A stretch of DNA of 64,000 nucleotides from Actinoplanes sp. L3-i22 (GCF_019704555.1 NZ_AP024745.1:8998501-9062500); one strand, 5' to 3'. Positions 1 to 8,836 are shown, counted from the first letter of the stretch. Numbers and translations: made by a program. The notes: a model not told the origin generated them from the letters alone.

Positions 1-23
1 ACCCGATGCGCTAGGTTCACGCC

Positions 24-242
24 ATGGCCCAGAAGAAGACGTGGCACGACCTGTCCCGCGGTCAGCAGCGCGCCATCCTCGTCATCGGCGCCGCCGAGCT
101 GGTGGTCACCACGATCGCCGCGATCGACCTGATCCGCCGCCCGGCCGACCGGATCCGCGGCCCGAAGCCGGCCTGGTTCCCGGCCCTGGCCGTCCAGCCG
201 TTCGGCCCCCTCGCCTACCTGCGCTGGGGCCGTCGCCGCTGA
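24..242 (+). CDS. Small PLDc_N-like membrane protein
   Basis: A 72-residue protein with one clear hydrophobic helix at about residues 17-37, a basic linker (RRPADRIRGPK) and a second hydrophobic stretch ending in GPLAYLRWGRRR. This helix-linker-helix layout with a GP-aYlrwGR end resembles the membrane module found at the N-terminus of phospholipase D nuclease-like proteins (PLDc_N), which also occurs alone in many actinomycetes. Its function there is unknown. The start is the first ATG. The gene is free-standing and lies 68 bp before the PRC-barrel gene. Confidence 0.65.
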   Translation: MAQKKTWHDLSRGQQRAILVIGAAELVVTTIAAIDLIRRPADRIRGPKPAWFPALAVQPFGPLAYLRWGRRR

Positions 243-310
243 TCAGCCGGGTGTGCGAAATGCCGGGATCGGGTATCCCTCCGGTAGCCAGTACCAGGGA
301 GGCGAGTGCG

Positions 311-736
311 ATGACGACCCCGAGCAGCAGCATCGAGCTGATCAAGTTGAGTGACAGCGACCGGATGGTCGGTGATCCGGCCGAGGACATCCGCGGGCGC
401 ACGGTCCAGGACCGGGACGGCAATGACCTGGGCCGGGTCGACGACCTGCTGATCGACCCGGAGGAGCAGAAGGTCCGGATGCTGCACGTGGCGCACGGCG
501 GCATCCTGGGCTTCGGCGCGACCTCGTCCTACGTCCCGATCGAGGCGATCCGGGCGATCGACGACGACGTCGTGCACGTGGCCGAGCCGAAGCAGATCGT
601 GGCCGGGGCGCCGCGCTACGACCCGGAGCTGATCGACGCCACCGAGTACTACAACGAGCTGTACCGGCATTACGGCTACGCGCCGTTCTGGAGCAACGGC
701 TACATCTACCCGGGCTATCCGTACTACCGCATCTGA
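311..736 (+). CDS. PRC-barrel domain protein
   Basis: A 141-residue soluble protein. Residues of about 20-95 form a PRC-barrel: the segment DIRGRTVQDRDGNDLGRVDD is typical of this RNA- and protein-binding beta-barrel, which is common in actinobacterial stress and sporulation-associated proteins. The C-terminal 45 residues are rich in Tyr and Pro (YNELYRHYGYAPFW) and are probably disordered or a binding tail. The ATG at 311 follows an AGGGAGGCGAG ribosome-binding site. Longer in-frame starts upstream would add an Arg/Pro-rich tail with no similarity to the family. The 3' end overlaps the 3' end of the convergent ABC gene by 13 bp. Confidence 0.8.
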   Translation: MTTPSSSIELIKLSDSDRMVGDPAEDIRGRTVQDRDGNDLGRVDDLLIDPEEQKVRMLHVAHGGILGFGATSSYVPIEAIRAIDDDVVHVAEPKQIVAGAPRYDPELIDATEYYNELYRHYGYAPFWSNGYIYPGYPYYRI

Positions 737-2445
737 TCGGCCCGGTGCCAAGAGCGCCACAGCGCGGCGTAGGGCCCGCCGGCGGCGAGCAGCTCGTCGT
801 GCGTGCCGAGCTCGATGATCCGCCCGTCGTCCATCACGGCCACCCGGTCGGCGTCGTGGGCGGTCTGCAGGCGGTGCGCGATGGCGATCACGGTCCGGCC
901 GTGCAGCACCGCCGCCAGGGCCCGTTCCGCGTCCCGGGCGGCGGTCGGGTCGAGCAGCGCGGTCGCCTCGTCCAGGATGACCGTGTGCGGGCCGGCCAGC
1001 AGCACCCGGGCCAGCGCGAGCTGCTGGGCCTGCGCCCCGTCCGGCGGCAGCGCCCCGAGGTCGCGGTCCAGGTCGCCGGCCCAGTCCGCGCCGACCGTGG
1101 CCAGCGCGCGGCGCAGCTCGTCGTCCGGGGCGGCCACCATCAGGTTGTCGCGCACCGACTCGCGGAACACGTGCAGCTCCTGGGTGACCAGCACGACCTG
1201 GGTGCGCAGCTGCTCCGGCGGCAGGTCGGCGATCGGCACGCCACCAGCGGTGACGGTGCCGGCCGTGGGGTGGTCGACGCCGGCCAGCAGACGGGCCAGG
1301 GTGGACTTGCCGGCCCCGGAGAGTCCGACGATGGCGAGGCGCTCCCCCGGCCGTACCGTCAGATCGATGTCGTGCAGAACGTCGCGGCCGGCGTCGTAGG
1401 CGAAGCGGACGCCGCGCACCTCGATCCGGTCGCCATCCGGAAGTGATCCGATGGTGGTCGGCGCCGCCGGCGCCGCGGCCAGGCCCTCGACCCGGGCGAA
1501 CGACGCGGCCGCCGCCTGCAGCTGCTCGATCCGGATCAGCAGCGTGTCCAGCGGATTGACCAGCTGACGCAGGTAGAGCACGGCCGCCCCGACCGTCCCC
1601 AGGCTGACCCGGTGCTCCATGTAGAGCCACCCGCCGAGCAGCAGCACCAGCACCACGGGCACCGCGTAGGAGACCTCCACGACCGGGAAGAACACGGTAC
1701 GCAGGCCGAGCGTGATCATCCTGGTCCGGCGGGTGTCGTCGATCGCCGCGTGCCCGGCCGCGAGCCGCCGGTCGGCCAGCCCGAACGCCTCGATGGTCCG
1801 CGCGCCCGAGGTGTTCGCGGCCAGCTCCTCGGCCAGCCACGAGTTGGCCGCGCCCTCGCGCAGGTACGCGTCCCGGGCGCGGCGCAGGTACCACCGGGTG
1901 ACGAACCAGACGCCGGAGAGGCCGAGCACCCCGGCCGTGCCGAGCAGCGGGTTCAGCACCAGCACCGCGACGATGATGAACACCATCTCGACCAGGCCGA
2001 TCAGGATCTGCGGCAGCACGTCCCGCAGCGTGCCGGCGACCGCGTCGACGTCGGTGGTGCCGCGGGCCGCCAGGTCACCGGCGGGCACCCGCTCGACGAC
2101 CGAGGCCGGCAGCGCCAGCGCACGGCGCAGGAACGTCTCGCGGATCCGGGCCGAGGTGCGCTCGCCGAAACGGTAGGCGAGCGCCAGCGCCCAGCGCGAC
2201 AGCAGCGTCTGGGCGACCGCGCAGGCCAGCACGGCCAGCGCCAGCCGGTCGACGGCGTGCACGCCACCGCCGGCGGACACCGTGTCGATCACCCGGCCGA
2301 GCAGCCACGGGGCGCCCAGGCCGGCGATCGCGGCCAGCGAGTTGAGCCCGACCATCGCGGCGACCGACCGCTTGTCGGCGGCGATCAGCCGCAGCGTGGC
2401 CTTGACGACCAGTTTCTGATCGGCGATCGGGAGCGCGGCGCTCAT
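724..2445 (-). CDS. ABC exporter half-transporter, catalytic half
   Basis: A 573-residue fusion of a six-helix exporter membrane domain (about residues 1-310) and an ATPase domain. The ATPase keeps Walker A (GLSGAGKST), the Q-loop (LVTQELHVF), Walker B with its catalytic Glu (VILDEATALLD) and the His switch (AIAHRLQT). Its signature motif is degenerate: the usual LSGGQ is replaced by PPDGAQAQQ. It is the second gene of a pair, and its ATG overlaps the stop of the upstream half by 4 bp (ATGA), so the two are translationally coupled and should form a heterodimer. The substrate cannot be told from sequence. The partner carries the complementary defect. Confidence 0.9.
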   Translation of the reverse strand: MSAALPIADQKLVVKATLRLIAADKRSVAAMVGLNSLAAIAGLGAPWLLGRVIDTVSAGGGVHAVDRLALAVLACAVAQTLLSRWALALAYRFGERTSARIRETFLRRALALPASVVERVPAGDLAARGTTDVDAVAGTLRDVLPQILIGLVEMVFIIVAVLVLNPLLGTAGVLGLSGVWFVTRWYLRRARDAYLREGAANSWLAEELAANTSGARTIEAFGLADRRLAAGHAAIDDTRRTRMITLGLRTVFFPVVEVSYAVPVVLVLLLGGWLYMEHRVSLGTVGAAVLYLRQLVNPLDTLLIRIEQLQAAAASFARVEGLAAAPAAPTTIGSLPDGDRIEVRGVRFAYDAGRDVLHDIDLTVRPGERLAIVGLSGAGKSTLARLLAGVDHPTAGTVTAGGVPIADLPPEQLRTQVVLVTQELHVFRESVRDNLMVAAPDDELRRALATVGADWAGDLDRDLGALPPDGAQAQQLALARVLLAGPHTVILDEATALLDPTAARDAERALAAVLHGRTVIAIAHRLQTAHDADRVAVMDDGRIIELGTHDELLAAGGPYAALWRSWHRADQMR

Positions 2446-4112
2446 CCTTCCGCCTCCTCGCCGAACACCCGGGTGACCAGGGTGCGGTAGCCGGGCTCGG
2501 CGGCCAGCAGCTCGCGGTGCGTGCCGGTCGCGGCGACCCGCCCGCCGACCAGGTAGTGCACGGTGTCGGCGCGGTCCAGCAGCACCGGCGAGGTGGTCGC
2601 CACGACCGTGCCCTGCCCGGCCCGCGCGGCGGCGAGCCGCTCGGCGATCGCCGTCTCGGTGTGCGCGTCGACCGCCGAGGTCGGCTCGGCGAGCAGCAGC
2701 ATCTCCGGGTCGGCGTAGAGCGCGCGGGCCAGCCGGAGCCGCTGCCGCTGGCCGCCGGAGAGGTTGCGGCCACCCCACTCGACCGGGCGGTCCAGGTCGG
2801 TGGCGACGTCGTGGGCCACCGCGGTGTCGATCGCGGCCCGGATCAGGTCGTCGTCGGGCTCGTGCCGGCCGGCGACCACGTCGCGCAGCGGGCCGGCGAA
2901 CAGGTCGGCGCCGTTCTCGGCGACCAGGATCCGCTCGCGCACCACGTCCCGCGCGATCTCGTCGAGCCGCAGATCCGCCCAGGTCGTGGCGGCCGGCAGG
3001 TAGCGGCCGAGCCGGTCGAGCACCTCGGTCGCGTCGGCCGGGCGGACACCGGCCAGCGCGGTGAGCCGGCCGGGCTCGGCGGTCACGCCCGAGTCGGGGT
3101 CGTGCAGGCCGGCCGGGCCGGGTGGACCGGCGCCGCCGGCCGGGTCGTCGAGCGGCAGGTTCAGGAAGCCGGTGACGCGGCGGGCGGCGACCAGGCCGTA
3201 CGTCAGGTCGAAGCCGCAGAAGATCAGCACGCTGACCGGGATGACCAGCATCGCGGTGTAGCCGTAGACCGCGATCAGCTGCCCGGCGCTGATCTCGCCG
3301 GTCGCCGCCATCCGCGCGGCCACCCAGATCACCACGGCCAGGAACACCATCGGCAGGCCGTCGCCGAGCGCGTTGACCCAGCTGGACGGACGGCCCACCC
3401 GGTAGCCCTGGTCGCGCAGCCGGGACGACTCCCGCACGTAGCGGGCCAGGTGGGTGGCGCTGCCGCCGAGCCCGTTCAGCACGCGCAGCCCGCCGACCAC
3501 GTCGACCAGCCGGGCGTTGAGCGTGCCCTGCCGCTCCCGGTACCGCGAGCCGGCCCGCTGGGTGCCCCGCAGCAACGGGCCGACCAGCACGCCGAGCGCC
3601 GGGACGCCGATCAGCACGACCAGGGCGAGCTGCGGGGACGTGCGGTGCAGCAGGGTGGCGATCACCGCGCAGGCCACGATCGAGGCGACGCCGATGCCCC
3701 CGACGTTCATCGCCCGGCCGATCAGCCACACGTCGGAGATGCCGATCGTGACCACCTCGCCGGCGGTGATCCGGCGGGGCAGCGCGGCGCCGAGCCGGGT
3801 GGCGTGGGTGAGCACCTGGTCGGCGGTGCGCAGGGCGGCGGCGATCCGCAGCTTGGTCATGCTGCGGTGGCGCATGATGCCCAGGCCGGCGCCGGCCAGC
3901 CCGCACGCGAGCACGCCGGCGGACCAGCCGATCAGCGGGCCGGCCTGGCGCGCGGTGATGCCGCGGTCGATGGCCTGGGAGATCAGGTACGGCATCGCGG
4001 CGAGGCTGAGGAACCACAGCGACCCGAACAGCGCGCCGAGCGCGACCCGGCCCTTGAGCTGTCGTGTCAGCCACCACAGGTATCGACCGGGTCCCCGTTC
4101 CACACCGGACAT
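2442..4112 (-). CDS. ABC exporter half-transporter, degenerate ATPase half
   Basis: A 556-residue exporter half with six membrane helices and an ATPase domain at about residues 320-556. The signature motif is perfect (NLSGGQRQRLRLARAL), but the other catalytic elements are lost. The Walker A region reads GVRPADAT, lacking both the second Gly and the Lys. Walker B reads LLLAEPTSAVD, with Ala in place of Asp, and the His switch is replaced (TTSPVLL). This half can therefore only lend its signature to the ATP site of its partner. It is first in a two-gene overlap and starts 69 bp after the GNAT gene on the same strand. Confidence 0.9.
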   Translation of the reverse strand: MSGVERGPGRYLWWLTRQLKGRVALGALFGSLWFLSLAAMPYLISQAIDRGITARQAGPLIGWSAGVLACGLAGAGLGIMRHRSMTKLRIAAALRTADQVLTHATRLGAALPRRITAGEVVTIGISDVWLIGRAMNVGGIGVASIVACAVIATLLHRTSPQLALVVLIGVPALGVLVGPLLRGTQRAGSRYRERQGTLNARLVDVVGGLRVLNGLGGSATHLARYVRESSRLRDQGYRVGRPSSWVNALGDGLPMVFLAVVIWVAARMAATGEISAGQLIAVYGYTAMLVIPVSVLIFCGFDLTYGLVAARRVTGFLNLPLDDPAGGAGPPGPAGLHDPDSGVTAEPGRLTALAGVRPADATEVLDRLGRYLPAATTWADLRLDEIARDVVRERILVAENGADLFAGPLRDVVAGRHEPDDDLIRAAIDTAVAHDVATDLDRPVEWGGRNLSGGQRQRLRLARALYADPEMLLLAEPTSAVDAHTETAIAERLAAARAGQGTVVATTSPVLLDRADTVHYLVGGRVAATGTHRELLAAEPGYRTLVTRVFGEEAEG

Positions 4113-4181
4113 CCTGCCGTCACCGGCACCCGCCCGGAACCGATTTATCCGGCTTGCGGCAGCGGGCTACGTCACATCCGG

Positions 4182-4709
4182 TCAGTCCAGGATGCGCCGC
4201 ATGCGCAGGCTGCGGATGTGGTCGTCCTCGCGGGACAGGTCCGCCTGCACCGTCTCCACCGGCTGGAACCCGCGCGCCCGGTAGAACCCGATCCCGGCGC
4301 CGTCGCCGAGGAACACCGACAGCCACATCTCGGTCCCACCGGCCGCCCGGACCTGCTCGGTGACCCGCTCCAGCAGCAGGGTGCCCAGCCCGCGGGCGCG
4401 CTCGGCCGGCTCCAGGTAGATCAGGTGCAGCTCGCCGACGCCCGGCCCGGTCATCCCGCCGCCGGCCGCGCCGACCAGCCGCCCGTCCTCCTCGGCCACC
4501 TGGTACCCGAACCACTTCGGCGGGTTCGCCGGCACCTGCCGGGCCACCCGCGCCGACCCGAAGTAGATGTCCACGGTCCGGTCGATGTAGCCGGGCGGCA
4601 GCAGCTCCCGGTACGCCGCCCGATACGCCGAGGTGCAGATGTCCGCGATCCGATCCGCATCGGCGCTGGTCGCGGATCGGGCAACGGCGGTCAACGATGA
4701 TCGAGGCAC
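4182..4709 (-). CDS. GNAT-family N-acetyltransferase
   Basis: A 175-residue GNAT acetyltransferase, the normal length for this fold. The acetyl-CoA pyrophosphate loop is the segment ERARGLGTLLLERV (about residues 103-116; family pattern Q/RxxGxG/A), preceded by the beta-4 strand GELHLIYLEP and followed by the typical beta-6 GFYRARGFQPVE. The substrate is unknown. It starts with GTG at 4709, 14 bp after the stop of the upstream PLP decarboxylase, so the two are almost surely one transcript. An amine made by the decarboxylase could be its substrate, but that is only an inference from position. Confidence 0.85.
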   Translation of the reverse strand: MPRSSLTAVARSATSADADRIADICTSAYRAAYRELLPPGYIDRTVDIYFGSARVARQVPANPPKWFGYQVAEEDGRLVGAAGGGMTGPGVGELHLIYLEPAERARGLGTLLLERVTEQVRAAGGTEMWLSVFLGDGAGIGFYRARGFQPVETVQADLSREDDHIRSLRMRRILD

Positions 4710-4723
4710 GACGACACCCTAGA

Positions 4724-6094
4724 TCACTCCGCGAGGACCTCCCGGAGGACGGCGAGCACCCGGTCGACGTCCCCGTCCCGGGTGCGCCAGTTGCTGAACG
4801 CGGCCCGCAGCGCCGGCCCACCCCCATGAACGGTCGGCGTCAGGAACGCCTCACCCGAGGCCGCGACGGCCTTCAGGATCGCTTCCACGTCACCCTCAAC
4901 CCCAAAACACACGACATTGAGACGTACGGGCGAAAGCAGCCGAACCCCGGGCAGGGTCGCCACCTCCGCGCCGAAGCGACGGGCCAGCGCGACGTTCCGC
5001 GCCACGATCTCGCGGTGCCCGTCGGCGCCGTAGGCGGCCAGCGCGAACCAGGCGGACAACGCGCGCAGCCGCCGCGAGTTCTCCGGCGTCAGGTGGAACG
5101 GGTCCGGGTCGGGGCCGGGCGCGGTCAGGTAGGCGGCGGCGTTCTGGAACACGCTGACCTGCAGGTCCTGACGCCGGGTGAACTGGACCGCGGCGTCGTA
5201 CGGGACGTTGAGCCACTTGTGCAGGTCGATGCAGATCGAGTCGGCCAGGTCCAGGCCGTCGACCAGGTGCCGGTGCTCCGCGGTCAGCGCGGCGAACCCG
5301 CCGAACGCGGCGTCGACGTGCAGCCAGAAGTCGTGCCTGCCCTTCAGCGCGGCGATCGCCCGCAGGTCGTCGAAGTCGACGGTGTTGACCGTGCCGGCGT
5401 TGGCGACCACGATCGCCGGACCCACGGTCTCGGACAGGCACCGGTCCAGCTCGGCGACGTCGACCGCCTCGCGATCGGGTTGAACCGGCACGATCCGGAG
5501 CTGGTCGCGGCCGATGCCGAGGATCGACAACGCCTTGTAGACGCTGGAGTGCGGCGCGCCGGACAGGACCGTGATGTCACCCAGGGCGGTGACCCCCTGC
5601 CGGGCGACGCTGACGCCCTTGCGTTCGCCGAGCCACTCCCGGCCGATCGCCAGGCCGACGGTGTTCGACATGGTCGCGCCGGTTACGAACGTACCGTCGA
5701 AATCGTCTTTCAAATGGAAGAGGGACCGCAGCCATCCGACCGTCTCGCGCTCCAGATCGACCGCCGACGAGCCCACGCGGGCGCTCGCGTTCTGGTCGAA
5801 CGTGCCGGTCAGCCAGTCGCCCAGCAGCGCGGCGGGCGTCGCGCCGCCGGTGACGAAGCCCAGGTAGCGCGGGCCGGCGCTGCCGGAGAAACCGGGCGCC
5901 CAGCGCTCCCGGAACACCTCCAGGGCCTGCGCGGCGCCGAGGCCGGCCGCCGGGAGCGGCACCGGGTCGAAAGCCGGCGGCGGCACCGCGGCCGGCCGGT
6001 CGTCGAGGCCGTCCAGGACGCCGGCCGCGTAGTCACGCGCGGCGGTCAGCAGGTCGGGCAGGTCCGCGAGGTCAGCGGCGAGGCGAGGGTCCAC
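4724..6094 (-). CDS. Group II PLP-dependent decarboxylase
   Basis: A 456-residue fold-type I PLP enzyme of the aromatic/glutamate decarboxylase family. The Schiff-base lysine is K293 in DLHKWLN. The PLP-phosphate and cofactor-stacking segments are TGATMSNTVGLAIG and LHVDAAFGG, the latter with the Asp that pairs with the pyridine nitrogen. Family members decarboxylate aromatic or acidic amino acids; the substrate is not evident here. It starts with GTG at 6094 and is followed after 14 bp by the GNAT gene and then the ABC exporter pair. The arrangement suggests production, modification and export of an amine. Confidence 0.88.
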   Translation of the reverse strand: MDPRLAADLADLPDLLTAARDYAAGVLDGLDDRPAAVPPPAFDPVPLPAAGLGAAQALEVFRERWAPGFSGSAGPRYLGFVTGGATPAALLGDWLTGTFDQNASARVGSSAVDLERETVGWLRSLFHLKDDFDGTFVTGATMSNTVGLAIGREWLGERKGVSVARQGVTALGDITVLSGAPHSSVYKALSILGIGRDQLRIVPVQPDREAVDVAELDRCLSETVGPAIVVANAGTVNTVDFDDLRAIAALKGRHDFWLHVDAAFGGFAALTAEHRHLVDGLDLADSICIDLHKWLNVPYDAAVQFTRRQDLQVSVFQNAAAYLTAPGPDPDPFHLTPENSRRLRALSAWFALAAYGADGHREIVARNVALARRFGAEVATLPGVRLLSPVRLNVVCFGVEGDVEAILKAVAASGEAFLTPTVHGGGPALRAAFSNWRTRDGDVDRVLAVLREVLAE

Positions 6095-6155
6095 CAGGGC
6101 ACGGTAGGCGGCCGGCGGCGGTGCCGTCGCGGTCCACTTCAGCGGGCCTGGCCCG

Positions 6156-6587
6156 TCAGTCGTCGTTGCGTTCGGTGACCAGCGGGGTGCCGCCGGAGCA
6201 GCTCAGCTTGACCTTCACGCGGTCGTGGTTGTCCCGGACACTGCGGAACTCGCCCTCGCGGACCTGCTTCTCGTGCACGGCGAAGCCCTGCGCCGGCGAC
6301 ATCGAGACGATCCCGTCGCAGTCGGCGACCACCGTCCCGCCCCGGGTCCGGAACGAGCTCTCCGCGCTGCCGGTCGCCGGCGACGGCCCGATCGAGGCGG
6401 CCACACTCGCGGTCGGCGTCGCGGACACCTCGGACAGCGCCCGCTCGACGTCCGCCTCGCTCATCGTGTCGGCTTCCCGGCCGGTCAGGCCGACCAGGCC
6501 GATCCCGACCACCCCGACCAGCACCGCGAGGGCGGCTGCCACCAGCCACCCCGCGACGATCACCGCACGCTGCCCCATCGAACTCAC
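6156..6587 (-). CDS. Membrane-anchored extracytoplasmic protein, unknown
   Basis: A 143-residue protein with one N-terminal membrane helix (about residues 10-33, GWLVAAALAVLVGVVGIGLVG) and an outward domain containing two Cys (ADCDGIVSMSP and LSCSGGTP) that could form a disulfide. The extracellular part resembles small septation-adjacent or lipoprotein-like actinobacterial proteins, but I do not recognise a named family. Either GTG 6587 or ATG 6578 could be the start; GTGAG just before the ATG could serve as its ribosome-binding site. It heads the leftward group that includes the decarboxylase 61 bp downstream. Confidence 0.6.
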   Translation of the reverse strand: MSSMGQRAVIVAGWLVAAALAVLVGVVGIGLVGLTGREADTMSEADVERALSEVSATPTASVAASIGPSPATGSAESSFRTRGGTVVADCDGIVSMSPAQGFAVHEKQVREGEFRSVRDNHDRVKVKLSCSGGTPLVTERNDD

Positions 6588-6612
6588 CGGGCCACTATGC
6601 GCCCGGCTTCGC

Positions 6613-6649
6613 TAAGCCGCCCCCGGGACACGGATAAGGGACGGTTAAG
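6613..6649 (+). promoter_or_regulatory. OmpR-type direct repeats before the response regulator
   Basis: Three TAAG cores lie on the same strand at 6613 (GCTAAG), 6635 (GATAAG) and 6646 (GTTAAG). Their spacing is 22 bp and 11 bp, one or two helical turns, as expected for tandem half-sites of an OmpR-family response regulator. They end 41 bp before the GTG start of such a regulator, which suggests autoregulation. A matching pair is found before the PepSY gene at 26675-26689. Confidence 0.55.
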
Positions 6650-6689
6650 AACGCCCCGGACGCCCGGGACGAGCGGTTACCGTGCAGCC

Positions 6690-7376
6690 GTGGCGAGACT
6701 CCTGCTGATCGAGGACGATCCGGCTATCCGGAACACCCTGCTGCGTGCCCTGCGCGACCGCGGGCACGCGGTGGCCGCGTCGCCGGCCGCGATGGACGGC
6801 CTGCAGACCGCGCTCGCCGAGCGACCGGATCTGATCGTCCTGGACCTCGGCCTGCCCGACCTGGACGGACGGGAACTGCTGCGGATGCTGCGGGCGGTCA
6901 GCCGGATCCCGGTGATCATCGCGACCGCCCGGGACGAGGAGACCGAGATGGTCCGGCTCCTGGACGCGGGCGCCGACGACTACGTGGTGAAGCCGTTCAC
7001 CGCCGCGCAGCTCGACGCGCGGATCCGGGCGGTGCTGCGGCGTGGCCCGTCGTCGGACGGTGGCGCCGACCCGGCGCTGGTCGTCGGCGGGCTGCGGATC
7101 GACCTCGGCGCGCGGGAGGTGACCCTGGACGGCGCCGCGGTCGACCTCACCCCGCGCGAGTTCGACCTGCTGCACCACCTCGCGCAGCGGGCCGGGCAGG
7201 TGGTCACCAAGCGGGAGCTGCTCAGCGAGGTGTGGCAGGTGCCGTACGGCGGCGCGGACAAGACCGTCGACGTGCACCTGTCCTGGCTGCGGCGCAAGCT
7301 CGGGGAGACCGCGCAGGAGCCGCGCTACCTGCACACCGTGCGCGGGGTCGGGGTCAAGCTGAGCGAGCCGGCGTGA
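6690..7376 (+). CDS. OmpR-family response regulator
   Basis: A 228-residue two-domain regulator. The receiver domain (1-115) has the acidic pocket ED at 8-9, the phosphoacceptor D52 (LIVLDLGLPD) and the switch Lys in DYVVKPF. The winged-helix output domain (about 130-228) ends with the typical LHTVRGVGVKL. The GTG at 6690 is chosen because the receiver beta-1 strand (ARLLLIEDD) begins directly after it. The gene overlaps the following kinase gene by 4 bp (GTGA), so sensor and regulator are made together. The TAAG boxes upstream suggest it controls itself. Confidence 0.93.
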   Translation: MARLLLIEDDPAIRNTLLRALRDRGHAVAASPAAMDGLQTALAERPDLIVLDLGLPDLDGRELLRMLRAVSRIPVIIATARDEETEMVRLLDAGADDYVVKPFTAAQLDARIRAVLRRGPSSDGGADPALVVGGLRIDLGAREVTLDGAAVDLTPREFDLLHHLAQRAGQVVTKRELLSEVWQVPYGGADKTVDVHLSWLRRKLGETAQEPRYLHTVRGVGVKLSEPA

Positions 7377-8632
7377 GGGCGCGACTGACCCTGCTGGTCG
7401 CGGCGACCACGGTGCTCGTCCTGCTGGCGTTCCTGGTGCCGATCGCGCTGCTGCTCCGGCAGGTCGCCCACGACCAGGCGCTGAACCGGGCGAACGCGGT
7501 GATCCAGGCGATCGTGCCGCTCGCCGGGGGTGACGTGGGGGCGCTGGGGCTGGCGGTGACGGCCACCGCCGTACCGGTGACGGTCTTTCTCCCGGACGGC
7601 AGCCAGGTCGGCGCACCGGCCACCGCGACCCCCGCGGTCCGGCTGGCCGCGGCCGGCGGCCAGGCCCTGACCGTGGCCACCGGCGCCGGACGGGAACTGG
7701 TCGTCCCGGTCGTCGGCGCCACCGGGACAAGCGTCGTGCGCGCCGAGGTCACCGACGCCGAACTGGCCCGCGGCGTGTCCCGGTCCTGGCTCACCCTGGC
7801 CGGGCTCGGCGCCGCACTGCTCCTGCTCGGCCTGCTCGTCGCGGACCGGCTGGCCCGCACGATCACCGCCCCGATCACCCAGCTCAGCGAGGTCTCCCAC
7901 CGGCTGGCCGGGGCCGAGCTGACCGCCCGGGCCGCCCCCGCCGGGCCGCCGGAACTGCGCGAGGTGGCCGGGGCGCTCAACCACCTCGCCGGGCGCATCC
8001 AGGACCTGCTCGCCGCGGAACGGGAACGGGTCGCCGACCTGTCGCACCGGCTGCGCACGCCGCTGACCGCGCTACGCCTGGAGGCCGAGTCGCTGCGGGA
8101 CCCGGACGAGGCGGTGCGGGTGGCGTCGGCGGCCGACGGGGTGGCCCGCGCGGTCACCGCGGTCATCCAGCAGGCCCGGCGCGACGTCACCGCGCCGTCC
8201 GCGGGGTGCGACGCGACCGCGGTGGTGACCGATCGGGTGGCGTTCTGGCGGGTCCTCGCCGAGGACACCGGGCGGGTGGTGACCCAGTCCCTGCCGGACC
8301 GGCCACTGCCGGTCGCGGTGGCCGCCGACGATCTGGCGGCGGCGCTGGACGCGCTGCTCGGGAACGTGTTCGCGCACACGCCGGACGAGACGCCGTTCTC
8401 GGTCACGCTGGCCGGGCAGCCGGGGGGCGGCGCGATCCTGACCGTCGCGGACGAGGGGCCGGGCTTTCCGGCGGCCGCGGCCGAGCGCGGTGCCTCGGGC
8501 GGCGACTCGACCGGGCTGGGGCTGGACATCGCCCGCCAGATCGCGGCGTCATTCCAGCTCAGCGGCGGCCCGGGCGGTGCGGTGGTCACGCTTTCACTCG
8601 CCCCGGCCCCACCTCTCCCACCTCCGTCTTAA
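7373..8632 (+). CDS. Two-component sensor histidine kinase
   Basis: A 419-residue kinase with a membrane helix near the N-terminus (about 5-25), an outward sensor loop of about 100 residues, a second helix (about 140-160), a HAMP linker and the phosphoacceptor H225 in DLSHRLRTPLTAL. The ATPase domain shows the N box (LLGNVFAHTPDETPF) and G boxes (VADEGPGF, STGLGLDIAR). The N box keeps its first Asn, while a second expected Asn/His pair is partly altered. It is coupled to the OmpR-type regulator by a GTGA overlap. A tandem 14-nt array follows its stop codon. Confidence 0.92.
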   Translation: MRARLTLLVAATTVLVLLAFLVPIALLLRQVAHDQALNRANAVIQAIVPLAGGDVGALGLAVTATAVPVTVFLPDGSQVGAPATATPAVRLAAAGGQALTVATGAGRELVVPVVGATGTSVVRAEVTDAELARGVSRSWLTLAGLGAALLLLGLLVADRLARTITAPITQLSEVSHRLAGAELTARAAPAGPPELREVAGALNHLAGRIQDLLAAERERVADLSHRLRTPLTALRLEAESLRDPDEAVRVASAADGVARAVTAVIQQARRDVTAPSAGCDATAVVTDRVAFWRVLAEDTGRVVTQSLPDRPLPVAVAADDLAAALDALLGNVFAHTPDETPFSVTLAGQPGGGAILTVADEGPGFPAAAAERGASGGDSTGLGLDIARQIAASFQLSGGPGGAVVTLSLAPAPPLPPPS

Positions 8633-8648
8633 CCCTCCCCGCCTCCCC

Positions 8649-8718
8649 GCCTCCCCGCAGTCGCCTCCCCGCAGTCGCCTCCCCGCAGTCGCCTCCCCGC
8701 AGTCGCCTCCCCGCAGTC
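8649..8718. repeat. 14-nt tandem array, five perfect copies
   Basis: Five exact copies of GCCTCCCCGCAGTC, preceded by two shortened units made of CTCCCCGC. The array fills the spacer after the sensor-kinase stop codon. It is too short and has no variable spacers, so it is not a CRISPR. The remaining spacer up to 8836 shows no gene. Confidence 0.95.
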
Positions 8719-8836
8719 GCCCTCTCCGCCCCCGGCCCGGGCCGCCCACCGCACGTATTGCGGCATCTCGGCGGCACCGCGACGCGCGGCGACACCTCGG
8801 CGGCTCTGCGCCATGCGCTGCGGTCGGGGCGGCGAG

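Noticed and set aside
41..310. Longer N-terminus for the PRC-barrel protein
   Set aside because: It would overlap the PLDc_N-like gene out of frame and adds an Arg/Pro-rich tail. ATG 311 has a good ribosome-binding site.
2517..4700. Long plus-strand frame (about 727 codons) opposite the ABC pair
   Set aside because: It is antisense to clear ABC, GNAT and decarboxylase genes, is dominated by Gly/Arg/Pro/His, and has no domain motif. It is a GC-skew shadow.
8641..8720. CRISPR-like look of the 14-nt array
   Set aside because: The copies are contiguous with no variable spacers, and no Cas genes are present. The same applies to the 16- and 32-bp arrays.
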